Below are positions 7,537 to 15,486 of a DNA stretch of 38,078 nucleotides, one piece after another; the first letter of the stretch is position 1; each line of letters begins with the position of its first letter. The position numbers and the translations under genes were made by a program. This stretch comes from an uncultured Pelagibacteraceae bacterium. GTDB lineage: Bacteria > Pseudomonadota > Alphaproteobacteria > Pelagibacterales > Pelagibacteraceae. Under the pieces are notes generated by a model. It saw nothing but the letters and a program-made list of their open reading frames with translations. It was not told the DNA's origin and did no database searches. Where the stretch lies: contig CACHWJ010000008.1 of the NCBI GenBank assembly GCA_902583635.1, positions 1-38,078 on the forward strand, read 5' to 3'.

Positions 7537-8994
7537 ATGAGTCGTAAAAAAGTTAAATACACACTATCTAACTGGGATCTTGTTAGTGTAAATCCTAATT
7601 ACAAAGTTTGGAATTGGAAAGATTTATTTTGTTATTGGGCAGTAAACATTCAAAGTGTAATAGCATTTTCGTTGATAGCTTCCTTGTACATTGTTTATGA
7701 TTTAAACACTTTTGTTGTTTTTTTTGGGACTCTTATTGGTTCTTTGTTGGTATATTTTCTCTCAAATTTAATTGGAAAACCCTCTCAAAAATATGGTTTG
7801 CCATTCACTGTTTTTCTTAGATCATCTTTAGGTTTTAGAGGAGCGAAGTATTTTGGTTTTTTAAGATGTTTAGTTGGTATCTTTATGTTTGGAGTTCAAA
7901 CATATTTTTTATCGAAAGCTTTTACCTATTTAATTAGAATTTTTTTATTTAGCATAGACAGTTCAATACTTGAAAATAATATATTTTTAACTTTTATATT
8001 AGGTTTAAATATAATTGACTGGACATCAATAATTATTGCTGTCTGTTTTCAAAGTTTCTTGTTTAGTGTAGGAATAAATTTTAATAAAAAAATTATTAAT
8101 TATTCAGCAATAATAGTTTATTCTGGTATATTATTATTTTTTTTCATTATACTACTCAATGATGTAAAAACTACATCCCAAGCATTTTTTGAAGTTTTTA
8201 GCTATAATAATTTAATTGATAAAAATAATATTTGGCCTCTGATTTCAATTGCTGGAACCATGTTTGCTTATTTCTCAATTCTATTAGTAAACTTTGGGGA
8301 TTTTTCAAGATATGTTAAGAGTGAAAATGAACTAAAAAAAGGAAATTTAAGTTTAATATTTAATTTAATTATTTTTTCTTTTTTTTCAGTTTTTATAGTA
8401 ATTGGATCCGATGTTTTCCTTAATTTAAAATTCTTAGATTTAAATTCAATTTTAACTAGTCCAAATGATATTATCGGTAAGTTTGATAATTTGGCCATTA
8501 CAATAACAGCTTTAATTTTTATAATTGTAGCTTCAATTTCTACTAATTTAGTTTCGAATTTTATTCCATCACAATATTCTCTAATAAACTTTGTTCCTAG
8601 TAAATTAAATTTAAAATTATCGAGTTTAATTATTGGGCTTTTAGGATTTATTATATCAATATTTTGGTTTTCAGTGCTAAGCCAGATTGGTATTTTAGCA
8701 TTTGTTGACACCTTCGCTTCTTTTTTTGGTCCTTTGTTTGGCGTTATGATTGCAGATTACTATTTAATTAAAAATAAAGAATTGAGTAATAAAGATATTT
8801 ATTCTTTAGATGGCGAGGGCATGTATTTTTATTCAGGAGGATGGCATTTAAAAGGAATTTATTCTTTATTTTTGGGTTTTATTTTTTCATCATCAACTAT
8901 TTGGAATGTGAATTTAATGTTCTTACAGCCATATAGTTGGATTATTGGTGCAATTTTTTCATGTATAATTTATTATTTGCTAGCAAAAAAATAA
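7537..8994 (+). CDS. NCS1 family nucleobase/cation symporter-type permease
   Basis: 485 residues with about 12 membrane segments. The N-terminus LSNWDLVSVNPNYKVWNWKD followed by WAVNIQS, and the downstream GLPFTVFLRSSLGFRGAK block, match the NCS1 pattern (Mhp1, PucI, CodB, allantoin and uracil permeases), as does SILLVNFGDFSRYVKSENE in the middle. NCS1 proteins use Na+ or H+ to import nucleobases, hydantoins, allantoin or thiamine-related compounds. Which of these applies here cannot be read. One base separates its stop from the next gene, a zinc alcohol dehydrogenase, so they are co-transcribed. That partner is unusual for an NCS1 permease. No pyrimidine or purine catabolic gene is present in the window. 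Confidence 0.9.
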   Translation: MSRKKVKYTLSNWDLVSVNPNYKVWNWKDLFCYWAVNIQSVIAFSLIASLYIVYDLNTFVVFFGTLIGSLLVYFLSNLIGKPSQKYGLPFTVFLRSSLGFRGAKYFGFLRCLVGIFMFGVQTYFLSKAFTYLIRIFLFSIDSSILENNIFLTFILGLNIIDWTSIIIAVCFQSFLFSVGINFNKKIINYSAIIVYSGILLFFFIILLNDVKTTSQAFFEVFSYNNLIDKNNIWPLISIAGTMFAYFSILLVNFGDFSRYVKSENELKKGNLSLIFNLIIFSFFSVFIVIGSDVFLNLKFLDLNSILTSPNDIIGKFDNLAITITALIFIIVASISTNLVSNFIPSQYSLINFVPSKLNLKLSSLIIGLLGFIISIFWFSVLSQIGILAFVDTFASFFGPLFGVMIADYYLIKNKELSNKDIYSLDGEGMYFYSGGWHLKGIYSLFLGFIFSSSTIWNVNLMFLQPYSWIIGAIFSCIIYYLLAKK

Positions 8995-8995
8995 T

Positions 8996-10000
8996 ATGAA
9001 GGCTTTAGTGTATACTGGTACTCAAGAAATGGTTTTTAGAGATGAACCAAACCCAGTAGAAAAAACAGGTGAAAGTATTTTAAAAATTCATGCATCAGGT
9101 ATTTGTGGTTCTGATATGCATGCTTATCATGGACATGATGAAAGAAGAGTACCTCCATTAATATTAGGACATGAAGTTAGTGGAGAAGTGCAAAATGGAA
9201 AATTTAAAGGTAAAGATGTTGTTTTAAATCCTTTGATCACTTGTGGTAAATGTGAATATTGTACAAGTGGAAGAGAACATCTTTGTCCAAAAAGAATTAT
9301 TTTAGGTATGAACAAACCAATTGAAAGACAAGGAGTTTTTGCAGAATTTGTTTCAACCCCTGATCAAAATATTTATGAAATTCCAGATGGTCTAGAAAAA
9401 AATGCAGCACCAGTTGCAGAACCAACTGCTGTTTCTTTGCATGCAGTATTGATGGGAGAACAAGCATTAAGCAAACCTTTGTCTGAGTGTAAAACTTTAA
9501 TTCAAGGTGGTGGTGCGATTGGTTTGTTATGTGGTCTAATATTATCTAAAATTAAAGGTAACAAAGAAATAATCTTATCTGATCCAAATAAATTGAGACT
9601 AAAAGAATGCTCTAAATATTTGGATGCCAAATATGTAGCGCCAAATGACAAAGAAATAGTCAGTAATAATTTTGATATTGTTTTTGATTCTGTTGGTCTA
9701 GAAATCTCAAGACAACAAGCAATTGAAGTAGTAAAACCAGGTGGAACCATTATTCATATAGGTTTAACTCAGCCTGCAGGCACTTTTAATTTTAGAAAAA
9801 TGACTTTACAAGAAGTGACAGTTATAGGCACTTATTGTTATACAAACAAAGATTTTGAACTAACTTTGAAAATTTTAGCAAACAAAGATATTGGATCATT
9901 AGATTGGATTGAATTTAGAGATTTAAAAAATGGGGGAGATGCCTTTAAACAAATACATGATGGCACATGTGTTGCCCCTAAAATTATCCTTTTACCTTAG
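8996..10000 (+). CDS. Zinc-dependent alcohol dehydrogenase (MDR superfamily)
   Basis: 334 residues. Catalytic zinc ligands Cys37 (GICGSD), His59-Glu60 (LGHE) and Glu142 (VAEPTA), and the four-cysteine structural zinc lobe Cys83, 86, 89 and 97 are all present. The nucleotide-binding motif GGGAIG is at 171-176, somewhat atypical for GxGxxG because the motif begins GGGAIG. The general form is that of sorbitol/threonine/galactitol dehydrogenase-like enzymes that oxidise a secondary alcohol with NAD(P). The substrate is unknown. It follows the NCS1 permease by one base and probably acts on what that permease imports (inference). Its 3' end overlaps a possible small gene on the opposite strand. Confidence 0.92.
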   Translation: MKALVYTGTQEMVFRDEPNPVEKTGESILKIHASGICGSDMHAYHGHDERRVPPLILGHEVSGEVQNGKFKGKDVVLNPLITCGKCEYCTSGREHLCPKRIILGMNKPIERQGVFAEFVSTPDQNIYEIPDGLEKNAAPVAEPTAVSLHAVLMGEQALSKPLSECKTLIQGGGAIGLLCGLILSKIKGNKEIILSDPNKLRLKECSKYLDAKYVAPNDKEIVSNNFDIVFDSVGLEISRQQAIEVVKPGGTIIHIGLTQPAGTFNFRKMTLQEVTVIGTYCYTNKDFELTLKILANKDIGSLDWIEFRDLKNGGDAFKQIHDGTCVAPKIILLP

Positions 10001-10124
10001 AAATTAAGACTATTTTTGAATTAATAATCCTTGAGCCCCCTGTTTTAAGCTCTTTAGATACAACAGGAGCAGTAATCATAAACGACCAATAAATCAAAAG
10101 TAAAAAAATAAATATAATTTTCAT
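9984..10124 (-). CDS. Possible 46-residue membrane or exported peptide
   Basis: An open frame on the minus strand starts at ATG 10122-10124 and stops at 9984-9986. It encodes 46 residues: a hydrophobic segment at about 3-20 (MKIIFIFLLLIYWSFMITAP) and then a polar, basic tail rich in Ser, Lys and Ile. It fills most of the otherwise empty gap between the alcohol dehydrogenase and the DUF3047 gene and overlaps the 3' end of the former by 17 bases. I do not recognise it, and no clear Shine-Dalgarno is visible. The peptide has a plausible signal-anchor composition, but a chance frame is possible. Confidence 0.35.
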   Translation of the reverse strand: MKIIFIFLLLIYWSFMITAPVVSKELKTGGSRIINSKIVLISKVKG

Positions 10125-10213
10125 ATTATCTATTTACTAATCAATCTTGAATTCAGGATGTTTAAATTGTGACTGAATATTGAATTTATAAATAATTTAT
10201 CTATAAGAAGGTA

Positions 10214-10864
10214 ATGTTTAAATTTTTTTATCTTTTTATTACATCATTAATTTTTCTAAATTCTGCATTTGCTGAAAACGTAAATATTTTTAAATTTACA
10301 GAGCAAGAGCTTTTAGAACTCGATGTTCGTAAGGTAAGAGGAGCGGATAACAAAACAGTTTATTCTGTTGGATCAAATGAAAATGGTAATTATTTAAAAG
10401 CCGTAGCAGATAATGCTGCTTCAGGCCTTGGAAAAGAGATCAAAATTGACCTAAATAAAACACCTTTTATCAATATTACATGGAAAATTGAGAAGGACCT
10501 TCAGGGAATTAAAGAGAATACCAAAAAAGGACATGATTTTGCAGGAAGAGTATTCGTCATTAAAAAAACTGGAGCAACACCTTTATCCAATAGAGCAATA
10601 AATTATGTTTTTTCAAGCAATCAAGAAGTTGGAAGCAACTTTCCAAGCCCATATACTAAAAAGTCCATAGATAATGTACTTGCTACTACCAAAACAAATT
10701 TAAATGAATGGGTAACTGTCAAAGCAAACGTTAAAGAAGATTTCAAGAAATTCCATAATTTAGATGTTAATGAGCTAGATGGTATAGCGATCATGTCAGA
10801 TACAGATAATTCAAAGAAAAAATCAATTACTTACTATCAAAATATCTATTTTTCTTCTCAATAA
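10214..10864 (+). CDS. DUF3047 domain-containing exported protein
   Basis: 216 residues. An N-terminal signal peptide (hydrophobic residues 3-18, then SAFA-E, cut after about residue 20) sends it to the periplasm. The rest resembles DUF3047: the block with GHDFAGRVFVIKK, then SNRAINYVFSS, then GIAIMSDTDNSKKKS and a closing beta-strand. The family has no established function; members look like secreted beta-sandwich proteins. AGAAGG at 10206-10211 sits very close to the ATG. It stands alone between the alcohol dehydrogenase and ybgC genes, 20 bases before the latter, and may be co-transcribed with it. Confidence 0.82.
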   Translation: MFKFFYLFITSLIFLNSAFAENVNIFKFTEQELLELDVRKVRGADNKTVYSVGSNENGNYLKAVADNAASGLGKEIKIDLNKTPFINITWKIEKDLQGIKENTKKGHDFAGRVFVIKKTGATPLSNRAINYVFSSNQEVGSNFPSPYTKKSIDNVLATTKTNLNEWVTVKANVKEDFKKFHNLDVNELDGIAIMSDTDNSKKKSITYYQNIYFSSQ

Positions 10865-10883
10865 ATTTTATTAATATCAATTG

Positions 10884-11276
10884 ATGAAAGTATTTAAGTA
10901 TAATTTAAAAGTATACTATGAGGATACTGATTTTGGTGGAATAGTTTACCACGCAAATTATTTAAAGTACTTTGAAAGAGCAAGATCTGAGCTTATTTAT
11001 TCCTTGGGATATTCGAATAAAAAGTTATTAGATAAACATAATGTTTTAATAGCAGTAAAAACTTGTAATGTAGACTTTAAAAAACCAGCTAAATTTGAGG
11101 ATAAAATTACTGTTTTTACAAAAATTAAGTCTAATACTTTGACTACAATTACAATGTCACAAGTAATTAAAAGAAAATCAGATACTTTATGTGATGCAGA
11201 GATTAAACTGGTATCTCTTAATAATTTGGGAAAACCAGTAAAACTTCCAAAGGCACTTATTAACAAATTAAACTAG
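10884..11276 (+). CDS. ybgC: YbgC/4-hydroxybenzoyl-CoA-type acyl-CoA thioesterase
   Basis: A single hot-dog domain of 130 residues. The active-site block YYEDTDFGGIVYHANYLKYFERAR at about 11-34 is the YbgC signature; Asp16 corresponds to the catalytic Asp of the family and His23 to the conserved substrate-site residue. It hydrolyses acyl-CoA thioesters in the cytoplasm. In many proteobacteria ybgC lies with tolQRAB-pal, but those genes are not in this window. I start it at the ATG at 10884 rather than the TTG immediately before it. Its 3' end overlaps the convergent uracil-DNA glycosylase gene by 9 bases. Confidence 0.88.
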   Translation: MKVFKYNLKVYYEDTDFGGIVYHANYLKYFERARSELIYSLGYSNKKLLDKHNVLIAVKTCNVDFKKPAKFEDKITVFTKIKSNTLTTITMSQVIKRKSDTLCDAEIKLVSLNNLGKPVKLPKALINKLN

Positions 11277-11942
11277 TTCTTTTACTTTTTTAAATAGTTT
11301 AGTCATTTGTTTTTCATTTATTCGTCCAGTATTTACATTTCTTGGACTTGGATGATAACACCCCATTAACAACACTTTGTTAGGTAATTTAAAATATGTT
11401 CCATGACCAAATTTTACTCTTTCAGTGTAATCAAAATTTTCTCTATAAAATTTTATACAAGTATCAAACGCAATTTTCCCTAAAGCCACAATAATTTTTA
11501 GATTTTTAAGTATTTCAAATTCAGATTTAAAATAACCAAAACAATTTTTTAACTCTTCATTTAATGGTTTATCTCCTGGAGGGACACACTTTAAAGCTGG
11601 TGTTATGAAAGTATTTTTTATTTTCAATCCATCATCTACATGATCTGAATTACTTTGATTGGCAATTTTTACATTGTGTAAACATTTATATAAAAAGTCT
11701 GAGGATTTATCGCCTGTAAATACTCTGCCTGTTCTGGTTCCACCATGAGCTGCTGGTGCTAGACCAACAATCATTATTTTTCCATTTATATCTCCAAAAC
11801 CTGTAACTGGTTTTCCCCAATAAGTTTGGTCCATATATTGTTTTCTTTTTTCCGTAGATATTTTTTTTCTAAACCTCACAAGTCTAGGGCATTTATTACA
11901 TTTAATTATTGTTTTTTTTAATTTTTCAAATTTAACGGTCAT
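11268..11942 (-). CDS. Uracil-DNA glycosylase, family 4/5 type (Fe-S)
   Basis: About 224 residues from the preferred start. It has motif A GLAPAAHGGTRTGRVFTGD, motif B HPSPRN, and the four cysteines expected to bind a 4Fe-4S cluster (CNKC near the N-terminus, then Cys in ALKC and in LKNC). GLAPAAHG with Ala instead of a polar catalytic residue points to UDG family 5 (UdgB-like). It would excise uracil, and possibly other deaminated bases, from DNA. The open frame extends to 11975, adding 11 residues that overlap the upstream glpD gene by 28 bases; the ATG at 11942 lies 5 bases after the glpD stop and leaves the fold intact, so I prefer it. Convergent overlap with ybgC at the 3' end. No canonical ung gene is in the window. 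Confidence 0.88.
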   Translation of the reverse strand: MTVKFEKLKKTIIKCNKCPRLVRFRKKISTEKRKQYMDQTYWGKPVTGFGDINGKIMIVGLAPAAHGGTRTGRVFTGDKSSDFLYKCLHNVKIANQSNSDHVDDGLKIKNTFITPALKCVPPGDKPLNEELKNCFGYFKSEFEILKNLKIIVALGKIAFDTCIKFYRENFDYTERVKFGHGTYFKLPNKVLLMGCYHPSPRNVNTGRINEKQMTKLFKKVKELV

Positions 11943-11947
11943 TAAGT

Positions 11948-13099
11948 TTAGAGAAGCTTCTTTTTGTGTGTCCATGGACCTTTTTTTGTTTTAGGTAAAA
12001 ACTTTCTAAGGTCAAAAAGGACTTTTTCAGACAATTTTCTGTAGGTGGTTAGTTTTCCTCCATATATATTCAATAAAGGTAATTTTTTTATAATTTTTAA
12101 ATCAAAAACATAATCTCTTGTGACTTTTGAAGCTGTATTAAAATCTTCAATTAGAGGTCTTATCCCTGAATAAGTATCTACAATGTCCTTTGTTCTGATT
12201 TGTTTTTTTAAGTAATTATTTACTGAACGAATTAAATATGTAATTTCTTTTTTTGATATTCCTTTATTTTCTGGTGATTTAACCTCAACTTCTGTAGTTC
12301 CAATTAAAGAAAACTTCCCTTTATAAGGTATCACAAATATTATTCTTTTATCAGTATTTTGAAATGTGAATGCAACATTTTCTTTGTACAATTTTTTTGT
12401 AATAATATGACTTCCTTTAACTAATCTTATTTTTTTCTTAGATTTAATTTTTATATTTTTATTTAAGGTTTCGTTTATCCATGGTCCAGATGCATTAATT
12501 AAAATTTTTGATTTTACTTTTTCACCTTTTTCAAGACTAATAATCCATTCATTGCCAATAATTTCAGCTTTTTTAACTTTGTTATATTCTAGTATTTTAG
12601 CTTTATTTCTTTTTGCATCTTTAGCATTTAGTTTCGTTAATTTTTTATCGTCAATTTGTATGTCAAAATATTGAAAACCAGTTTTGTATTTTTGCTTAAG
12701 AATATTTGAAAATTTTTTTGTAAGATCAAACGTTTTTGATTTTGGTATATTGCTTTTGCCACCTAAATTATCATACAAAAATAAACCAATTTTAATTAAC
12801 CAGGCTGGTCGAATTTTATCTGCATAAGGAATTATAAAAGGAATCGGTTTGGAAATATGTCTGGCAATTTTATAAACTATTTCTCTTTCTTTCAGAGATT
12901 CTCTAACTAGTTTGAATTCATAATTTTCTAAATAACGAAGACCACCATGTACTAATTTCGTCGACCAAGATGAGGTTGCTCCTCCAATCTCACCTTTGTC
13001 AGCTAAACAAACTGATAAACCTCTACCTGCAGCATCTCTTGCAATACCTGCACCGTTTATACCGCCACCTATTATGAATAAATCAAATATTTTAGACAT
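11948..13099 (-). CDS. glpD: FAD-dependent glycerol-3-phosphate dehydrogenase, short form
   Basis: 383 residues. The FAD-binding motif GGGINGAG is at 11-18, followed by IARDAAGRGLSV, the GGATSSWSTKLVHGGLRYLE block typical of GlpD, and the YSGIRPLIED and YGGKLTTYRKLSE blocks. It oxidises G3P to dihydroxyacetone phosphate at the inner membrane and reduces quinone. E. coli GlpD has about 500 residues; here the protein ends shortly after GPWTHKKK, where others continue into a roughly 110-residue helical C-terminal domain. No continuation is seen in the other frames because the next gene starts at once, so the domain appears to be lost rather than frameshifted. It is divergent from ugpB and fits the same pathway. 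Downstream it runs into the uracil-DNA glycosylase gene. Confidence 0.92.
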   Translation of the reverse strand: MSKIFDLFIIGGGINGAGIARDAAGRGLSVCLADKGEIGGATSSWSTKLVHGGLRYLENYEFKLVRESLKEREIVYKIARHISKPIPFIIPYADKIRPAWLIKIGLFLYDNLGGKSNIPKSKTFDLTKKFSNILKQKYKTGFQYFDIQIDDKKLTKLNAKDAKRNKAKILEYNKVKKAEIIGNEWIISLEKGEKVKSKILINASGPWINETLNKNIKIKSKKKIRLVKGSHIITKKLYKENVAFTFQNTDKRIIFVIPYKGKFSLIGTTEVEVKSPENKGISKKEITYLIRSVNNYLKKQIRTKDIVDTYSGIRPLIEDFNTASKVTRDYVFDLKIIKKLPLLNIYGGKLTTYRKLSEKVLFDLRKFLPKTKKGPWTHKKKLL

Positions 13100-13239
13100 T
13101 TAAATTATGATTTGTTTTAAAATATACAACCTCTTTTAGAAATTTAAAATTTTTAAATGCAATTATTTACAATTTCATAATATCTTAACATTAATAAATT
13201 ATTAATAAAAAATAAAATAAACTTAACAGAAGGATAGAT
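13100..13239. promoter_or_regulatory. Divergent intergenic region between glpD and ugpB
   Basis: This 140-base, extremely AT-rich region must hold promoters for both directions. A perfect dyad TTAATAA-A-TTATTAA lies at 13191-13205, and a clear Shine-Dalgarno AGAAGGA at 13228-13234 precedes ugpB. I see no convincing PhoB box and no well-formed -35/-10 pair. The dyad may be an operator, but the base composition makes chance likely. Confidence 0.3.
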
Positions 13240-14547
13240 ATGAAAAAAATACTTAGTGTTTTAACAATTCTATTTACTTTCTCTTTTACATCACACAGTT
13301 ATTCAAAAACAGAAATTCATTGGTGGTACGGAAACAGTGGTTTTCTTGGTGATGTAATTATTGAAATTGCAAATAGATTTAACGCTTCACAAGATCAATA
13401 TACGGTCATTCCTACAGGAAAAGGAAGTTATGAAGATAACATGGCGGCAACTATTGCTGCATTTAGAGCAGGCGACCAACCACACTATTCACAGGTTTAT
13501 GATGCTGGTGCTGCAATCATGGTAGCTCAAGTAAAAAATGGTGTTGTTATCGGTTTTGAAGAAATGGCTAAGAAATATGGCATTGATGTAGATGCTGACA
13601 ACTATATTCCAGGCATTAAAAATTTCTATGCCGACTCTGATGGAAAAATGATTGGTGTACCTTTCAATAGTTCAACTTGTTTGATGTATGCAAACATGGA
13701 CATTTTGAAAGAGGTTGGAATTGAATCTGTGCCAAAAACTTATGAAGAATTTGAGGCCATGGCTCCAAAAATCAAAGCTGCTGGATACATTCCTTTAGTT
13801 CAAAGTCATAGTCCATGGATTTGGACTGAAAATTTCTTTTCTAGACATAATTTATTAATGTTAGATGGAAATAATGGTTACGATGCTGTTCCTACAAAAA
13901 CTTTATTCGCTGAAACTGATGCATTTGTCTATCATTGGAAGAAAGTTAAAGAATGGTATGATAAAGGTTTATATGGCTATAAAGGAAGAGCGTGGGGAGA
14001 CAATCAAGCACCATTTATAGCAGGTGAAGCTGCATTTTGGTTTGGTTCTGCTGCATCATTTGGTGGAATGAAAGGTGTTGTTCCAAACTTTACAGTTAAT
14101 CATATTCCTTACTGGGATTCAGTAACCAAAGGAAAAGAGTATCCAACTTTTATAGGTGGTGCTGCTAACTGGATCTTAAATGGTCATACTGAGGAAGAGT
14201 ACAAAGGACTTGCTAAATTTATAGAATTTATGGGTTCTCCAGAAATGGATCTGTATTATCACAATATGACTGGTTACTCTGCAGTGACTAAAGGTGGTAT
14301 AGAGTTAGCTGAAACTATAAATTTCTATAGAGCTTCTCCATATCATAAAGCAGTTGGTGAACAATTAAGCTTAGAAGGTTCAACTATTCCTGGTGGATAT
14401 AGAGCTGGTAACTGGCCCCAAATTCGTGAAGTAATTTACGAAAATATTGAGCCAATGTTAAACGGCAAAATATCAATCGAAAAAGGATTGCAGAATATGG
14501 ACAAAGGTGCAGCTAAATTGTTAAAGCAATTTGCTAAAACTTTGTAA
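13240..14547 (+). CDS. ugpB: ABC transporter substrate-binding protein, sn-glycerol-3-phosphate type
   Basis: 435 residues with a signal peptide (hydrophobic 4-16, likely cut near residue 22 at SYS-K). The mature start HWWYGNSGFLGD, then PTGKGSYEDNMAATIAAFRAGDQP, VYDAGAAIMVAQ and PFNSSTCLMYANMD, follow the UgpB pattern known from E. coli. It captures G3P or glycerophosphodiesters such as glycerophosphocholine in the periplasm and delivers them to UgpA/UgpE. The adjacent permease, ATPase, glycerophosphodiesterase and glycerol kinase genes support this substrate class. A terminator follows directly, consistent with a surplus of this component. The exact ligand preference (G3P versus diesters) is not readable from sequence. 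Confidence 0.93.
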   Translation: MKKILSVLTILFTFSFTSHSYSKTEIHWWYGNSGFLGDVIIEIANRFNASQDQYTVIPTGKGSYEDNMAATIAAFRAGDQPHYSQVYDAGAAIMVAQVKNGVVIGFEEMAKKYGIDVDADNYIPGIKNFYADSDGKMIGVPFNSSTCLMYANMDILKEVGIESVPKTYEEFEAMAPKIKAAGYIPLVQSHSPWIWTENFFSRHNLLMLDGNNGYDAVPTKTLFAETDAFVYHWKKVKEWYDKGLYGYKGRAWGDNQAPFIAGEAAFWFGSAASFGGMKGVVPNFTVNHIPYWDSVTKGKEYPTFIGGAANWILNGHTEEEYKGLAKFIEFMGSPEMDLYYHNMTGYSAVTKGGIELAETINFYRASPYHKAVGEQLSLEGSTIPGGYRAGNWPQIREVIYENIEPMLNGKISIEKGLQNMDKGAAKLLKQFAKTL

Positions 14548-14560
14548 GAATAATTAAAAC

Positions 14561-14599
14561 AATAAGGAGGGTATTAATTTACCCTCCTTATTTATTTTT
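14561..14599 (+). terminator. Rho-independent terminator after ugpB
   Basis: A perfect 13-bp stem, AATAAGGAGGGTA pairing with TACCCTCCTTATT, around a six-base loop, followed by a T-rich tail to 14599. It starts 13 bases after the ugpB stop and ends just before ugpA. Read-through at this site would set the ratio of binding protein to permease. Confidence 0.85.
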
Positions 14600-14607
14600 A
14601 CAAAAGT

Positions 14608-15486
14608 ATGAAAAAAGTCCAATTCAAATCTAGCTATTCACAATATCTTTTCTTAGCTCCGCAGCTAGGTATATTGTTAATTTTTTTATATTGGCCAATC
14701 ATACAAACCTTTAGAGATGCATTTACAATGCAAGATGCTTTTGGATTTGGATCGAAGTTTGTATGGTTTGACAATTTTTTATTTATTTTTGATGATCCAG
14801 CTTATTTCATAGCTTTCAAATTTACTATTATTTATAGTTTTGTTATTACGTTAATTACAGGCTCAATTGGATTATTACTTGCCGTTCAGGCTAATAATGT
14901 AATGCATGGTAAAAGCACTTACAAAACACTTTTAATTTGGCCTTATGCAATTGCGCCTGCGGTAGTCGGTGTAATGGCAAATTATTTTTTTAGTGAAAGA
15001 TTTGGTCTTCTTTATCATTTATTTCACGAACTGTGGGGATTTAATTGGTACGAAAGTGTGTTCGACTCTTATATTTACGTAATCATAGCTGGTTCTTGGA
15101 AGCAAATCAGTGCTAATTTTATTTTCTTCTTGGCTGGACTTCAAGCTATACAAAAATCTGTAATTGAAGCATCAATGATTGACTGTAAAAATAGTTTTAG
15201 AAGATTTTGGACAATTACATTCCCATTATTAATGCCAACTACATTCTTTTTAATAATTATTAATATAACGTATGCTTTCTTTGATACATTTGGAATTATT
15301 GATACCACAACAATAGGTGCTCCTTCCGGTGAAACAAGAACTCTAGTTTATAAAGCTTACATGGATGGATTTAGAGGACTGGATTTAGGAAGTGCAGGAG
15401 CTCAATCAATAATGATGATGTTGATTGTATTAGTAATTACGATTTTTCAATTTAGATATATCGAAGGGAAAATACATTATAATTAA
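14608..15486 (+). CDS. ugpA: Glycerol-3-phosphate ABC transporter permease UgpA
   Basis: 292 residues with six membrane segments of the MalF/UgpA type. The EAA-like loop that contacts the ATPase appears in IEASMIDCKNSFRRFWTITFPLLMP in the last third. The N-terminal YLFLAPQLGILLIFLYWPIIQTF start is characteristic of UgpA. It forms the membrane channel with UgpE. Its stop overlaps the first base of the first ugpE gene, so the two are tightly coupled. Confidence 0.93.
   Translation: MKKVQFKSSYSQYLFLAPQLGILLIFLYWPIIQTFRDAFTMQDAFGFGSKFVWFDNFLFIFDDPAYFIAFKFTIIYSFVITLITGSIGLLLAVQANNVMHGKSTYKTLLIWPYAIAPAVVGVMANYFFSERFGLLYHLFHELWGFNWYESVFDSYIYVIIAGSWKQISANFIFFLAGLQAIQKSVIEASMIDCKNSFRRFWTITFPLLMPTTFFLIIINITYAFFDTFGIIDTTTIGAPSGETRTLVYKAYMDGFRGLDLGSAGAQSIMMMLIVLVITIFQFRYIEGKIHYN

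Noticed and set aside
8268-8711. 147-residue open frame antisense to the NCS1 permease
   Set aside because: It is fully inside the permease gene; its length follows from the low stop frequency opposite a hydrophobic AT-rich gene. No domain is visible.
10039-10067. Inverted repeat CCTGTT ... AACAGG after the alcohol dehydrogenase as a terminator
   Set aside because: A 6-bp stem with a 17-base loop and no T tract on either strand; it also lies inside the possible small gene.
11941-11990. A frameshift that would restore a full-length GlpD
   Set aside because: The glpD frame ends in TAA followed soon by another TAA, and the other frames downstream encode the uracil-DNA glycosylase, not a GlpD C-terminal domain.
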